This document shows, one piece after another, positions 52,927 through 62,622 of a stretch of DNA of 64,000 bases. Source of the DNA: Syntrophomonadaceae bacterium (GTDB lineage: Bacteria; Bacillota_D; Dethiobacteria; DTU022; PWGO01). The stretch's first letter is position 1, and each line of letters opens with the position of its first letter. Under the pieces are notes generated by a model. That model searched no databases. It was not told the DNA's origin and saw only the letters and a program-made list of their open reading frames with translations. Location of the stretch: contig PWGT01000180.1 in NCBI GenBank assembly GCA_003554535.1, positions 23,492 to 87,491 on the forward strand, given 5' to 3'. A program made the position numbers and the translations under genes.

Positions 52927-54453
52927 ATGAGTAAGAAGATATGGCTGTACATATCAGTATCTTTGTTGTTTTTTGCAGTATTTTTTTACAACACTTGCGA
53001 AGCGGAAGGAAACGGTGAAGTTAATGCCCGTGCTCTAAATTTTAGGCTGGGACCAGGAACTCAATTTTGGTCAATGGACTTGTTGGAAGAAGGAACTAAT
53101 TTTGACATTTTAGCTAAAAAAAGTGGGTGGTACCTGGTAGAGCTTGATGATGGTTCTACCGGGTGGGTGTACTCCGGCTATATATCAACTTCTGGGGATA
53201 GCGGCAGCCTGGATATTGATGGTATTGGAACTTTGGAAGTAACTGCCTCTAATCTCAATATTAGAATGGGTCCAGGTTTGAATTATCAGCGTTTTGATAC
53301 TCTCCCCCAGGGGACTGAGGCCAGGATCCTTGCCGAAGAAAGCGGATGGTTGTTAATTAAATTAAATTATGGTTCTACGGGCTGGGTTGATTCTACTTAT
53401 ACCCGGACTTTAGAAGGTTTAGAAAATGAGAGCCATAACCCAGGAGTAACAGTGGATGTTTCAAGACTCAACTTAAGATTGGGTCCTGGAACTCAATATT
53501 GGTCGCGGAGCTTACTTTCTTCTGGAACCCAGTTATCAATTCTGGGAGAAAAAAATGACTGGTTTTTGGTGGAGTTATCTGATGGAAGTATGGGATGGGT
53601 TTTTGCTGAGCATACAAGCAATCCTTCAGCTAATGGTAACATTTCCATGGAAGGCAAGCGCAATGTTTGGGTAAGTAACGATAACCTTAATATACGTTAT
53701 GGGCCTGGATTAGATTATGGTAGCTTCGATACTCTTTCTGAGGGAACAGAAGGACGTGTTTTGGCTGAAGAAAATGGTTGGCTCCTTATAAAGTTAAATT
53801 ACGGTTCCACTGGTTGGGTTTATGCTTCTTACACCAGTGATTCCAGAGTAGAGCCACCTTCTAGAGGAGAGAGGCCTCCCAGAGATATAGAGGAGGGAAG
53901 CCTACAGGGTAGAATTATTTGCCTTGATCCGGGCCATGGAGGTCATAACCCAGGGGCAGTGGGAATTACAGGGTTGCGAGAAAGTGAAGTGGCTCTCAAT
54001 GTTGCCAGGAAGGTAGCAAGCAATTTGAGGGAGATGGGAGCTTCGGTGGTAATGACCCGAGATGGAGCTTACGATGTTTCCTTGGGAAACCGGGTTAATA
54101 TTGCTCATCGAAATGGGGCGGATATCTTTGTTAGTATCCATGCTAATTCACACCCTAATCCCTCTATTTCCGGGACTGAAACTTACTATTACAGCTGGGG
54201 AAACAATGCCAGTTCCAGCCGCCATCTTGCTAACCTTGTCCAAACGGCTCTTGTGAATGATTCTGGGCTTCGTGACATAGGCGTAAAACATGGCAGTTTT
54301 TATGTGATTCGTACTCCCTGGATCCCATCAATATTAATTGAGTTGGGTTTCTTGTCAAACTACCATGATGAATCTTTGTTGAGGCAGGAATGGTACCTGC
54401 AGGGGCAAGCTCGTTCTATTAGCAATGCGATCAATAGTTATTTTAATGGCTAA
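52927..54453 (+). CDS. N-acetylmuramoyl-L-alanine amidase with four SH3b domains
   Basis: A secreted wall hydrolase of 508 residues. The signal segment (residues 5-25) is followed by four bacterial SH3 repeats (about 30-90, 98-160, 172-230, 240-305). A Pro/Arg linker leads to a C-terminal amidase_3 domain with the zinc ligands in DPGHGGHNPGAVG, GLRESEVAL and SIHANSH and the catalytic Glu in LIELGFLSN. Repeats 1 and 3 resemble each other (LGPGTQxWS), as do 2 and 4 (LIKLNYGSTGWV), so the array is A-B-A-B. ATG 52927 follows AAGGTGGG. CwlD/AmiC-like cleavage of stem peptides is the expected reaction. Confidence 0.94.
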   Translation: MSKKIWLYISVSLLFFAVFFYNTCEAEGNGEVNARALNFRLGPGTQFWSMDLLEEGTNFDILAKKSGWYLVELDDGSTGWVYSGYISTSGDSGSLDIDGIGTLEVTASNLNIRMGPGLNYQRFDTLPQGTEARILAEESGWLLIKLNYGSTGWVDSTYTRTLEGLENESHNPGVTVDVSRLNLRLGPGTQYWSRSLLSSGTQLSILGEKNDWFLVELSDGSMGWVFAEHTSNPSANGNISMEGKRNVWVSNDNLNIRYGPGLDYGSFDTLSEGTEGRVLAEENGWLLIKLNYGSTGWVYASYTSDSRVEPPSRGERPPRDIEEGSLQGRIICLDPGHGGHNPGAVGITGLRESEVALNVARKVASNLREMGASVVMTRDGAYDVSLGNRVNIAHRNGADIFVSIHANSHPNPSISGTETYYYSWGNNASSSRHLANLVQTALVNDSGLRDIGVKHGSFYVIRTPWIPSILIELGFLSNYHDESLLRQEWYLQGQARSISNAINSYFNG

Positions 54454-54518
54454 AAAATAGTTGGGTAACAGGTTGGGTAATAAGAAATCGTGTAATAGGA
54501 AAAAGGAAGAAGTTAAAC

Positions 54519-54551
54519 AAAAATCCCGGGATAAGCTTTCCCGGGATTTTT
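54519..54551. terminator. Bidirectional terminator between amidase and split transketolase
   Basis: AAAAATCCCGGGA (54519-54531) and TCCCGGGATTTTT (54539-54551) form a perfect 13-base-pair hairpin. T-runs are present on both strands, so it can serve the amidase gene and the converging transketolase genes. Confidence 0.92.
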
Positions 54552-54577
54552 GGAATTAGAGTATAATAAATTAGCGA

Positions 54578-55606
54578 TTAAACCACATTTTTCCAATCGT
54601 CATTTAAGGCTAATTTTGTTTCTTTGTCAACTTCCGGTGTTTCTCCCACCATTTCCGAAATGGCACTAATAATACCTTCAGTATCTATGCTATAATATTT
54701 TTGTAATTCTTCGGGGTGACCGACCCCGGAAAATGAATCAGGGACTCCCAGCCGTTTTAAATGGCATAATTTCCCGCTTTCAGCTATTGTTTCCGCTACA
54801 GCACTGCCAAGCCCACCTATGATGCTGTGGTTTTCAACAGTTATAATTTTCCCGGTTTCCTCTATTGCCTCCAAAACTGCTTTTTGATCAAGTGGCTTGA
54901 TGGTATGCATATCAATCACTTTAACTTTTATTCCTCTGTTTTCGTTTAATATACGTGCAGCCTTTTCAGCATGCAAAACACCAGTTCCACAAGCAATTAC
55001 GGTTACATCAGAGCCTTCATGCAAAGTAATTGCTTTTCCTATCTCATATCCATATTCATGGTGTTTATGTACGGGTCTTTCGAACTCCCTGCCTATACGT
55101 ATGTATACAGGTCCCGGGTAATCTGCGCTGGATATTACAGCATTGGCGATTGCATATCCATCAGCAGGGGCAATCACAGTCATATTGGCAAAAGAACGCA
55201 TAACTCCCATATCTTCGGTGCAGTGATGGGTGGTGCCCGCCTGGCCAAATGATAATCCAGAGTGGGTGGCAATAATTTTACAATTAAGGTTTTGATAACA
55301 AATATCAGTGCGTATCTGTTCACTGGCTCTTAGAGAAGCAAATACTGCAAAGGTAGAGACAAAAGGTAAAAATCCAGCAAGGGCCATTCCTGAAGCTATG
55401 CCGAATAAATTTTGCTCAGCGATACCAACATTAAAAAACCTTTCGGGAAATTCGCTGGCAAACTTTTTAGTTTTAGTTGATTTTGCCAGGTCTGCAGTCA
55501 GGGTTACAATTTCTTCCCTTGCTTTTCCCATTTGGGTAAGGACTTCACCATAAATCTCAGTGGGGGTCATTTTTTCGATATCATAGTTATGAAACTGGGA
55601 ACTCAT
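54578..55606 (-). CDS. Transketolase, C-terminal subunit (split form)
   Basis: The 342-residue protein covers the pyrimidine-binding and C-terminal domains of a transketolase-type enzyme. It has FFNVGIAEQNLFGIASGMAL (catalytic Glu region), THSGLSFGQAGTTHHCTEDM, and a third domain beginning VTVIACGTGVLHAEKAA. ATG at 55606 (reverse) follows AAGGAGG. Its partner gene, encoding the TPP-binding half, lies 23 bases upstream. The two should form an alpha2-beta2 enzyme equivalent to one full transketolase. The substrate may be pentose phosphates or another ketose/aldose pair; sequence alone does not say. Confidence 0.92.
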   Translation of the reverse strand: MSSQFHNYDIEKMTPTEIYGEVLTQMGKAREEIVTLTADLAKSTKTKKFASEFPERFFNVGIAEQNLFGIASGMALAGFLPFVSTFAVFASLRASEQIRTDICYQNLNCKIIATHSGLSFGQAGTTHHCTEDMGVMRSFANMTVIAPADGYAIANAVISSADYPGPVYIRIGREFERPVHKHHEYGYEIGKAITLHEGSDVTVIACGTGVLHAEKAARILNENRGIKVKVIDMHTIKPLDQKAVLEAIEETGKIITVENHSIIGGLGSAVAETIAESGKLCHLKRLGVPDSFSGVGHPEELQKYYSIDTEGIISAISEMVGETPEVDKETKLALNDDWKNVV

Positions 55607-55629
55607 TGTTTTCCTCCTTCTTAGATTAT

Positions 55630-56472
55630 CTAAGTTTTTCCGTATAGCTGATCAATAGATTTTAATGCCATTTCTTCTTTTTCAGGATCTAACCCCCCAT
55701 AATGCCAGGGAACTTCACCTTCCATATAATCTACTCCCTTGCCTTTGACTGTGTTGGCAATGATCATAGTAGGTTTCTCAGTGGTTTCATGGGCGTTTTC
55801 TATTGCTTTACCCAGCTGCTGAAAGTCGTGGCCGTCTATCTCCAAGGTGTTCCATCCGAAGCTCATCCATTTTTCTTTGAAAGGCTCCAGGGCCATAATG
55901 TTTTCGACGCTTCCATCTATGCATAACTGGTTTCGATCTACAAAAGCAGTTAAATTGGAAAGGTTGTAATGTTTGGCAGCCATAGCTGCCTCCCAGACGC
56001 TTCCTTCATTACACTCTCCATCACCAAGGATGCAAAAGGTTCTCCATTTTTTGCCCTTTAGCTTTGCTCCTAAAGCTAATCCTACAGCTATAGGTAATCC
56101 GTGTCCAAGTGATCCGGTCGATGCATCCACTCCCGGGACTTTTAAATGATCCAGGTGCATGGCGAAATCGGAGTGAGTATGATTAAATTTTTGAAGAAGT
56201 TCTTCATGGAAATAACCTTTGTGAGCCAGAATGGGGGCATAACCCACACCCCCGTGCCCCTTGCTAAGTATTAAACGGTCACGGTTTTCCCATTTGGGGT
56301 TTTGAGGGTCGATGTTCATGTAGTGGTAATAAAGGATGACCAGAATGTCCACTTGACTTAAAGCGCCGCCGACATGACCTCCTCCTGCCCAAACAATTGT
56401 TTTGATAATTTTTCGCCTGATTTCCCAAGCTTTTTCAGTAAGGGCAGCAATTTGCTCCTCTGTTAAAGCCAT
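55630..56472 (-). CDS. Transketolase, N-terminal TPP-binding subunit (split form)
   Basis: The 280-residue protein is the thiamine-diphosphate-binding half of transketolase: WAGGGHVGGALSQVDILV, SKGHGGVGYAPIL, DASTGSLGHGLPIAVGLALG and the TPP motif GDGECNEGSVWEAAMAA followed by NLTAFVDRN. ATG at 56472 (reverse) has GGAGG 8 bases upstream. It is co-transcribed with the C-terminal half. Split transketolases are common in archaea and anaerobes, often alongside an intact enzyme as here. Confidence 0.93.
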   Translation of the reverse strand: MALTEEQIAALTEKAWEIRRKIIKTIVWAGGGHVGGALSQVDILVILYYHYMNIDPQNPKWENRDRLILSKGHGGVGYAPILAHKGYFHEELLQKFNHTHSDFAMHLDHLKVPGVDASTGSLGHGLPIAVGLALGAKLKGKKWRTFCILGDGECNEGSVWEAAMAAKHYNLSNLTAFVDRNQLCIDGSVENIMALEPFKEKWMSFGWNTLEIDGHDFQQLGKAIENAHETTEKPTMIIANTVKGKGVDYMEGEVPWHYGGLDPEKEEMALKSIDQLYGKT

Positions 56473-56777
56473 GATGAAGCCTCCTTCAAATAGTTAATTT
56501 CAATAGTTTAGATTGGAAAGGGCTTTATTCAATTATATCCTCTTGGCACAAAAATATCCCCACAATCATGCCTTTGCTATGCCGCATAATATGTGAAAAA
56601 ATACAGAAATATTTTTGCTGGAAATACAACATAATGATCCTTCGAGGAAAATAATCAAGATTCCTGCTAATGTATGATCTATTTTATAATTGTTCTTTAA
56701 GAATGGTTAAGTTACAATAAATAAAGAAATGGCTTAATTTTTCCGGCTTTCTATCATGCAGAAGGTGGTAAAAGGTT
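56473..56777. other. Divergent intergenic region between transketolase units
   Basis: A 305-base AT-rich region from which the split transketolase genes and the Spo0E-like/transketolase genes diverge. A forward sigma-A promoter is at 56690-56718 (TTGTTC, 17 bases, TACAAT). On the reverse strand TATAAT (within 56530-56540) is a possible -10 without a good -35. No repeat or coding sequence is seen. Confidence 0.5.
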
Positions 56778-56948
56778 ATGGCTGATAAGGAGAAATTGAC
56801 TGTTGTAATAGAATTGCTTAGAGAAGATTTGCAAAAGCTTATGCTTAATAAGAAAAATTTTTTAGATGAAGAGATTCTTACAAAAAGCAAAAAATTAGAT
56901 AAGCTTTTAAATAAGTACTACCAGCGGTTTTTACATAGATTAGATTAA
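56778..56948 (+). CDS. Spo0E-like aspartyl-phosphate phosphatase family protein
   Basis: A 56-codon reading frame from ATG 56778, with AAGGTGG 9 bases upstream, to TAA 56946-56948. The product is fully helical in character (two predicted antiparallel helices). It carries SKKLDKLLNKYYQ, the S-x-x-LD-x-L-x-x-x-Y signature of Spo0E/YnzD proteins, which dephosphorylate Spo0A-P or other response regulators and so delay sporulation. It has its own promoter and lies 48 bases before transketolase. The family call is from the motif and size; the target is inferred. Confidence 0.8.
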   Translation: MADKEKLTVVIELLREDLQKLMLNKKNFLDEEILTKSKKLDKLLNKYYQRFLHRLD

Positions 56949-56996
56949 GAGATGTTGGCTAATAATTAAACTAATTGCAAGGAGGAACGAAGTAAG

Positions 56997-58991
56997 ATGA
57001 ATGAAGTAGAAAATCTTGCAGTGAACACTATTCGATTTTTATCAGTAGATGCCATTGAAAAAGCTAAATCCGGGCATCCAGGCCTTCCTATGGGGGCAGC
57101 CCCTATGGCTTACACCCTCTGGTCTCGTTTTTTAAAGCACAGCCCTCGGAATCACCAGTGGTTTAATCGGGATCGTTTTGTTTTATCTGCCGGGCATGGT
57201 TCTATGCTCTTGTACTCCCTTCTCCACCTGTTTGGCTATGATCTTTCTCTGGAGGATATTAAGAGTTTTCGCCAATGGGGCAGCAAAACTCCCGGTCATC
57301 CGGAGTATCGTCAAACTCCCGGGGTGGAGACAACTACAGGCCCTCTGGGGCAGGGGATTGCCAATGCAGTTGGAATGGCTGTTGCCGAAAGAAGATTGGC
57401 AGCGGAGTTTAATAGAGAAGGGTATCCTCTGGTTGATCATTATACATATTGCCTGGCAGGAGATGGGTGCATGATGGAGGGTATTACTTACGAGGCAGCT
57501 TCTTTGGCCGGACATTTTAAATTGGGCAAGTTGATTTGTCTTTATGATGATAATGAAATAACTATTGATGGAAGTACCCATTTTACATTTAGTGAAGACA
57601 TAGAGCAAAGATTTAATGCTGCCGGTTGGCAAGTATTGAAAGTAGAAAATGGCAATGATCTTGAAACTATTGCTGAAGCTATTGAAACTGCCAGAGAGGA
57701 TTTGAGCAGGCCAACATTGATCCAGGTAAAAACTGTAATTGGCTATGGTTGCCCTCAAAAAGAAGGAAAGGCAGAGACGCATGGAGCACCCATCGGATAT
57801 GAAGAAGCTTGTGGGGCAAAAGAAAGGTTAGGCTGGCCGTTAGAGCCTCTTTTTTATATTCCCGAAAAGGTTAGGGAACATTTTTCCTCGTTAACACATG
57901 CATCGGAATCAAAAAGGAAAGAATGGGAAACTCTTTTGGCAAGCTATCGTAAAGAATTTCCTAAGCTTGCAGAACGTTTCGATTACTGGATCTCTGGAGA
58001 TGTCCCCAAAGAGTTAAAGAAAGAACTTGAGGAGATGAGTTTTGATGATCCCCTTGCTACCAGGGGAGCTTCAGGCCAGATTATGCAAAAGATTTACGAT
58101 TATTTACCAAACTTTATGGGAGGTTCTGCTGACCTTGGAAGTTCGGTAAAGACCTTTTTAAAAGAAGGGGGCACGTTCCTGTCCGAAGAACCAGATGGAA
58201 ACAATATTTATTTTGGCATAAGAGAGCATGCTATGGGAGCTATATTATCTGGAATGTTTCTACATGGAGGCTTACATACATATGGATCATCGTTTTTTAT
58301 GTTTTGGGATTACATGAAGCCGGCAGTAAGAATGGCTGCTTTAATGGAATTAGGTGTGATATATGTGTTTTCCCATGATAGCATAGCCGTTGGCGAGGAC
58401 GGGCCTACTCATCAGCCCGTGGAACAAATGTCAAATTTACGATCTATCCCTAATTTAACGGTGCTGCGGCCTGCAGATGGAAAGGAAACTGCATATGCCT
58501 GGTGGATTGCACTAAATAGAAAAGAAGGGCCTACCGCTCTGTTGCTATCCCGGCAACCACTTCCCCAGTTAAAAGAAACAGGCGAAGATGCTTTAAAAGG
58601 TGGGTACGTGCTTCAAAAAGAAGAAGGGGAATCACCTGATTTAATCATTATTGCCACGGGATCGGAGGTAAGTTTGGCTTTAGAAGCTACAGAGGAATTG
58701 AAAAAGAATAATATTGATGTGCGGGTGGTAAGTATGATGAGTGTGGATCTGTTTGAGAAGCAGTCTCAAGAATATCAAGAGAAGGTGCTGCCTCCTCATA
58801 TCAAAAAACGACTGGTAGTAGAGGCAGCGTTGCCTCAAGGATGGGAACCTTATGCTACTGATGGAGGCAAAGTAATTGGGGTCGATGATTTTGGGTCTTC
58901 TGCCCCTCTAAAAGTGGTAATGGAAAAATACGGTTTTACAGTGGAAAATGTGACAAAGCAGGCATTAAAGATGTTTGAAAATAAATCTTAA
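56997..58991 (+). CDS. tkt: Transketolase (full length)
   Basis: TPP enzyme of the non-oxidative pentose-phosphate pathway, 664 residues. It shows [40 protein letters not shown], the TPP motif [29 protein letters not shown] and the pyrimidine-domain [17 protein letters not shown] (catalytic Glu). ATG 56997 has AAGGAGG 11 bases upstream. Together with rpe this allows hexose-pentose interconversion. It is a second, independent transketolase beside the split pair on the other strand. Confidence 0.97.
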   Translation: MNEVENLAVNTIRFLSVDAIEKAKSGHPGLPMGAAPMAYTLWSRFLKHSPRNHQWFNRDRFVLSAGHGSMLLYSLLHLFGYDLSLEDIKSFRQWGSKTPGHPEYRQTPGVETTTGPLGQGIANAVGMAVAERRLAAEFNREGYPLVDHYTYCLAGDGCMMEGITYEAASLAGHFKLGKLICLYDDNEITIDGSTHFTFSEDIEQRFNAAGWQVLKVENGNDLETIAEAIETAREDLSRPTLIQVKTVIGYGCPQKEGKAETHGAPIGYEEACGAKERLGWPLEPLFYIPEKVREHFSSLTHASESKRKEWETLLASYRKEFPKLAERFDYWISGDVPKELKKELEEMSFDDPLATRGASGQIMQKIYDYLPNFMGGSADLGSSVKTFLKEGGTFLSEEPDGNNIYFGIREHAMGAILSGMFLHGGLHTYGSSFFMFWDYMKPAVRMAALMELGVIYVFSHDSIAVGEDGPTHQPVEQMSNLRSIPNLTVLRPADGKETAYAWWIALNRKEGPTALLLSRQPLPQLKETGEDALKGGYVLQKEEGESPDLIIIATGSEVSLALEATEELKKNNIDVRVVSMMSVDLFEKQSQEYQEKVLPPHIKKRLVVEAALPQGWEPYATDGGKVIGVDDFGSSAPLKVVMEKYGFTVENVTKQALKMFENKS

Positions 58992-59034
58992 ATTAAGGGG
59001 AAATACCTGCTAAAATCTTGCTGGGAGGCGAAAA

Positions 59035-60819
59035 ATAATAAACGCGGGGAAGCATTTCAATATCAAAACGAAAAAATGGTTGATTGCCGGAATCGGGATA
59101 GCTTTGCTTTCATTAGTTCTTTTGATAACTTTTGCCGGATTGCATGAATTAAGAAGCCCACCTGTTAAAACAGAGGCTATCCCTCAGCATCGACTGATTA
59201 CCTGTCCGGTTTCTGAAGAGTTGCCAGAGCCTCGAGTTCCAACTGTAGAAAAAGAAATTTCTGAGGCCGGAGAACCTTTTGCTGAAAATGTTTATGTGAT
59301 TTTGATAGACGGATTGCGAGTAGATGCTCTGGAGGTAATGCCATATGTAAGTAGTCTGGCTGAGGAAAGTAGTTATGGCGTAATTCAAGTAGAGCAGCCT
59401 ACCTATTCCCGTCCAGCTTATGCCAGGCTAATCACCGGCGCTTCTTCTTCGGTAAATGGTATAAACAGCAACGCGCAAGCCAGAAGAATGACTATCCCTA
59501 CTTTGTTCGATTTGGCTTATGATGCAGATTTAAGCACCGGAATATCTGCTTATTATTGGTTTTACGATATAGCCGTAGAAAAATTTAATTCACAGGGCAA
59601 AGTAATTGAGGATGAAAACTTGCCTATTCAGTACGGTTATTATTACTACGATCTTTATGATGATTACTATGATGAGAAGACATTTGAGGAAGGAAAGCGG
59701 ATTGTAGAAGAGCATGAACCCAATCTTATGATTCTTCATTCCATGGAAGTTGATATCTTGGGCCATGCTTATGGTGGATTATCGGAGCAGTACCGGGATG
59801 CGGCTTATCGTAACGATCAATATATTGAAGAGTTTATAAATTCAATTCCAAATCCTGAAGAATCAGTGATTATGATTACTTCTGACCATGGAATGACTCA
59901 TACTGGTCGTTTGTTACCTGCCGGAGGGCACGGTGGGCCTGAACGCGAAGCTGTGGAAGCTCCGCTAATAATAAAAGGCAAAGGTGTATCTGGTGAAGAG
60001 TTAACAGGCTATACGCAGGTGGATTTTGCTCCCACTATTGCCGGATTATTGGGATTGCCCTTTACGGCTTATATGGAAGGGAATATCATGACTGATGCTT
60101 TTCAGTGGGATGAAAGCACAGTTCAGGAAAAAGATGCTCGCTTGCAAGAAGTTCATCAACCTTTTGTTTCTGCCATGCATGAATATCATGATGTTTCTTA
60201 TTCTCCTGAAGCAGCCTCACTCTCAAACTTGGGACATAATGTCCAGGAAAATGCGGTCAACATGCGCATGATCGTTGCGTTTATAATAGCAGTAATTTTA
60301 GCAATAGGAGCAGCTTTATATGTTTCCTGGAAAGAAATATCACCTTATGAATGGTTACAACAAAGGGCATACTTGATAATTGGCGCGGTTTTGGCTACTC
60401 TGGGTTATGCTGTTGTTCATCAGCTGATTTTTTATGGAGTATTCGATTTTAGTTATTCATACAGTGTCATGGGGCTAGACTTTGAAATAACTGTGAAGCT
60501 GGCCAGGTTGCTGCTTGCCTTGACATTGCCGGCATTATTGGCCTTTGTTACGTTCTATTTAATATATTATTATTGGATGCGCAAGAATCCTAACCTGGGC
60601 ACTTATATTTTCAGTGTCTCCATTTTGATCTTGGCTTTGTTTTTAGTAATAGTAGCAGCTATCATTCTGCAGGGCGGGAGTGAATTGTTTTTACCCCAAC
60701 CAAATTATTATATGGTTTTGTTGTTTACCCTCTATCATCTGTTTGTAACTGTTATTGCCGCCTTAATTGGCGGGAAATTGTTGAATAAAAAAGTTTTGCA
60801 TAACACCCGCTCATTCTAG
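59035..60819 (+). CDS. Membrane-anchored alkaline-phosphatase-superfamily hydrolase, probable ATA start
   Basis: The protein of about 594 residues has an N-terminal anchor and an extracellular type I phosphodiesterase / phosphoglyceromutase-like domain. The metal-site pattern is LIDGLRVDAL (Asp), PTYSRPAYARLITG (Thr/Ser nucleophile), MEVDILGHAYGG, ITSDHGMTH and AGGHGGPE. Five transmembrane helices lie in the last 180 residues. Substrate is unknown; an anionic phospho- or sulfo-substrate is likely. The frame opens at 59014. The Shine-Dalgarno GGGAGG (59023-59028) points to ATA 59035 or 59038; the next conventional start, TTG 59080, has no ribosome site and begins inside the anchor region. Confidence 0.82.
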   Translation: MINAGKHFNIKTKKWLIAGIGIALLSLVLLITFAGLHELRSPPVKTEAIPQHRLITCPVSEELPEPRVPTVEKEISEAGEPFAENVYVILIDGLRVDALEVMPYVSSLAEESSYGVIQVEQPTYSRPAYARLITGASSSVNGINSNAQARRMTIPTLFDLAYDADLSTGISAYYWFYDIAVEKFNSQGKVIEDENLPIQYGYYYYDLYDDYYDEKTFEEGKRIVEEHEPNLMILHSMEVDILGHAYGGLSEQYRDAAYRNDQYIEEFINSIPNPEESVIMITSDHGMTHTGRLLPAGGHGGPEREAVEAPLIIKGKGVSGEELTGYTQVDFAPTIAGLLGLPFTAYMEGNIMTDAFQWDESTVQEKDARLQEVHQPFVSAMHEYHDVSYSPEAASLSNLGHNVQENAVNMRMIVAFIIAVILAIGAALYVSWKEISPYEWLQQRAYLIIGAVLATLGYAVVHQLIFYGVFDFSYSYSVMGLDFEITVKLARLLLALTLPALLAFVTFYLIYYYWMRKNPNLGTYIFSVSILILALFLVIVAAIILQGGSELFLPQPNYYMVLLFTLYHLFVTVIAALIGGKLLNKKVLHNTRSF

Positions 60820-60839
60820 TGCTAAATAAAAGACAATTA

Positions 60840-62618
60840 TTAGATAAACAGACCGGCCAGGTGATTTATGATACCTCCCAGCAAAAATGCTCCTATGGTT
60901 GTTAATAATAGAATGCCTCCTGCCATTTTCAAACTGAATTCTCGAGTTAAGCTGGCAACTACAGCTATGCATGGCACATAGAAAAGCCCTACTGTAGCTC
61001 CTACAAACAATTGAAGAGTATTCAAGTCCATTTCCATAAGAGGTAAGACTGTAAGTTCCCGTCGCATGATGCCCAGGATTAACGGGACAGCAGCATCAGA
61101 AGGCAACCCCAGCCAACTTACTACCAGCGGGCTTAATAAATTCCCCAAAAAGACCATTAAGCCGCTTTCATAAAGAATAGCAGCTATGGCTACGCCAACT
61201 ACCATGGGAAGTGCTCCGTCAACCATGAAATGCTTGATTCTTAACCAAATCTTTTTAAAAAGAACTTCGCCCCTGGGTAATAGCAGATCGGGAATCTCCA
61301 TAAGGGTTTCGGGGGGATCTCCCTTGAGCATACGGTTTAACACCAGGGCAACACAAATCATGGCTGCAATAGCCATTAAGAATACGGCAACCATTACCGG
61401 GATGGATTGGGCCGATAGCAGAGCTATGAAGGCCCCTGTTTGCGCTATGCAAGGCACAGCCAGGCATACCATGGTGACAATTATAAATCTTTCTTTACGG
61501 GAGTTGAGGGCGCGAGTGGACAGAATTGCCGGAATTGCGCAACCATAGCCCAAAAGAATGGGGATCACCCCCGAGCCCTGCAAACCAATTTTGTTTAACA
61601 AGCCATCTAACAAGATACCCAAACGTGGCAAATAACCACTGTCTTCCAGAAAGCTCAGGGCTAAATAAAAAGATATGACATAAGGTAAAACCAGGGCAAA
61701 AGGCCACTCTATACCCTTAATTAAAAAACCGTACTCACCGATAAAGATATTTTGCAGGGCGCCTTCTGGAACGATTTGGGTTACCAGAAATTCTATTTGG
61801 GGAAATATGAGTCCTCTGAAAAAAGGCAGAAGGATTTGTTGCCGCAATTGCAATCCCAGGCCCACTACAACCCCGAATATAAGTCCAATAATTACTATAG
61901 CCATTGGTAAGCCGGGCCAGGGCCTGGTTAGAAGATCTCCCCATTTTTCCCTCTTAGTTCGGGTTTCCATATGATCTTTCTGCCAGACTTGTTTACAGAT
62001 GTTTTCTACTCTTTCCCACGTAACCTCTGAAGGTGCTTTAGAAGCGGAGTAACTCTTCTTTTGAATTAGTTGAGAAATCTGTTTCTTAAGTTCTTCCATC
62101 CCTTCGCCGGTAACTGCTACAGTGGGAATTACTGGCAAATCTAATTCTTGGGAAAGTGCTTTGGCATCAATACGATAACCTTTTTCCCTGGCCAGGTCAC
62201 TCCGGTTTAGAACAACGATAATGGGCAGCCCTTGTTGTTGAATTTGCAGCAGGAGGTAAAGACTGGCTTCCATGTTGCCGGCATCTACAACACACACCAC
62301 CGCAGAGGGTTTTTCCAAGTTGGTAATAGGGCAGGAATGCTCATTACCACAATGCTCTCCCCCGGCGACCATTCTGGTTTCGCCACCATGCAGCATGTCC
62401 ACAGCCACTGCTTCGGCTTCGTTTGTTGCATTCAAGGAGTAAGTGCCCGGCACGTCTACCAGGTTAACTTCCTTTTCTTCCAATACCATGGTGCCGCCAG
62501 TAAATTCCACGGTGGTGCCGCAGTAATTTGCCGCCCTTACATTTAAGCCGGTGAGGCGGTTGAATATTACACTTTTACCTACATTAGGCAGGCCCATTAA
62601 AAGAACTGTTTCAGGCAT
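60840..62618 (-). CDS. feoB: FeoB-type ferrous iron transporter with His/Cys insert in the G domain
   Basis: The 592-residue protein has an N-terminal G domain (GLPNVGKSVIFNRLTG, DVPGTYSL, NRSD). Gate segments and a polytopic membrane region follow (GYGCAIPAILSTR, GIMRRELTVLPL). Between switch II and G4, residues 77-104 hold an insert with H77, E88, H89, C90, E93, H94 and C96, absent from E. coli FeoB. The protein is shorter than E. coli FeoB (773). The ATG at 62618 (reverse) lies 4 bases after the feoA stop. Fe2+ uptake is expected, but another divalent metal is possible. Confidence 0.93.
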   Translation of the reverse strand: MPETVLLMGLPNVGKSVIFNRLTGLNVRAANYCGTTVEFTGGTMVLEEKEVNLVDVPGTYSLNATNEAEAVAVDMLHGGETRMVAGGEHCGNEHSCPITNLEKPSAVVCVVDAGNMEASLYLLLQIQQQGLPIIVVLNRSDLAREKGYRIDAKALSQELDLPVIPTVAVTGEGMEELKKQISQLIQKKSYSASKAPSEVTWERVENICKQVWQKDHMETRTKREKWGDLLTRPWPGLPMAIVIIGLIFGVVVGLGLQLRQQILLPFFRGLIFPQIEFLVTQIVPEGALQNIFIGEYGFLIKGIEWPFALVLPYVISFYLALSFLEDSGYLPRLGILLDGLLNKIGLQGSGVIPILLGYGCAIPAILSTRALNSRKERFIIVTMVCLAVPCIAQTGAFIALLSAQSIPVMVAVFLMAIAAMICVALVLNRMLKGDPPETLMEIPDLLLPRGEVLFKKIWLRIKHFMVDGALPMVVGVAIAAILYESGLMVFLGNLLSPLVVSWLGLPSDAAVPLILGIMRRELTVLPLMEMDLNTLQLFVGATVGLFYVPCIAVVASLTREFSLKMAGGILLLTTIGAFLLGGIINHLAGLFI

Positions 62619-62622
62619 TGTT

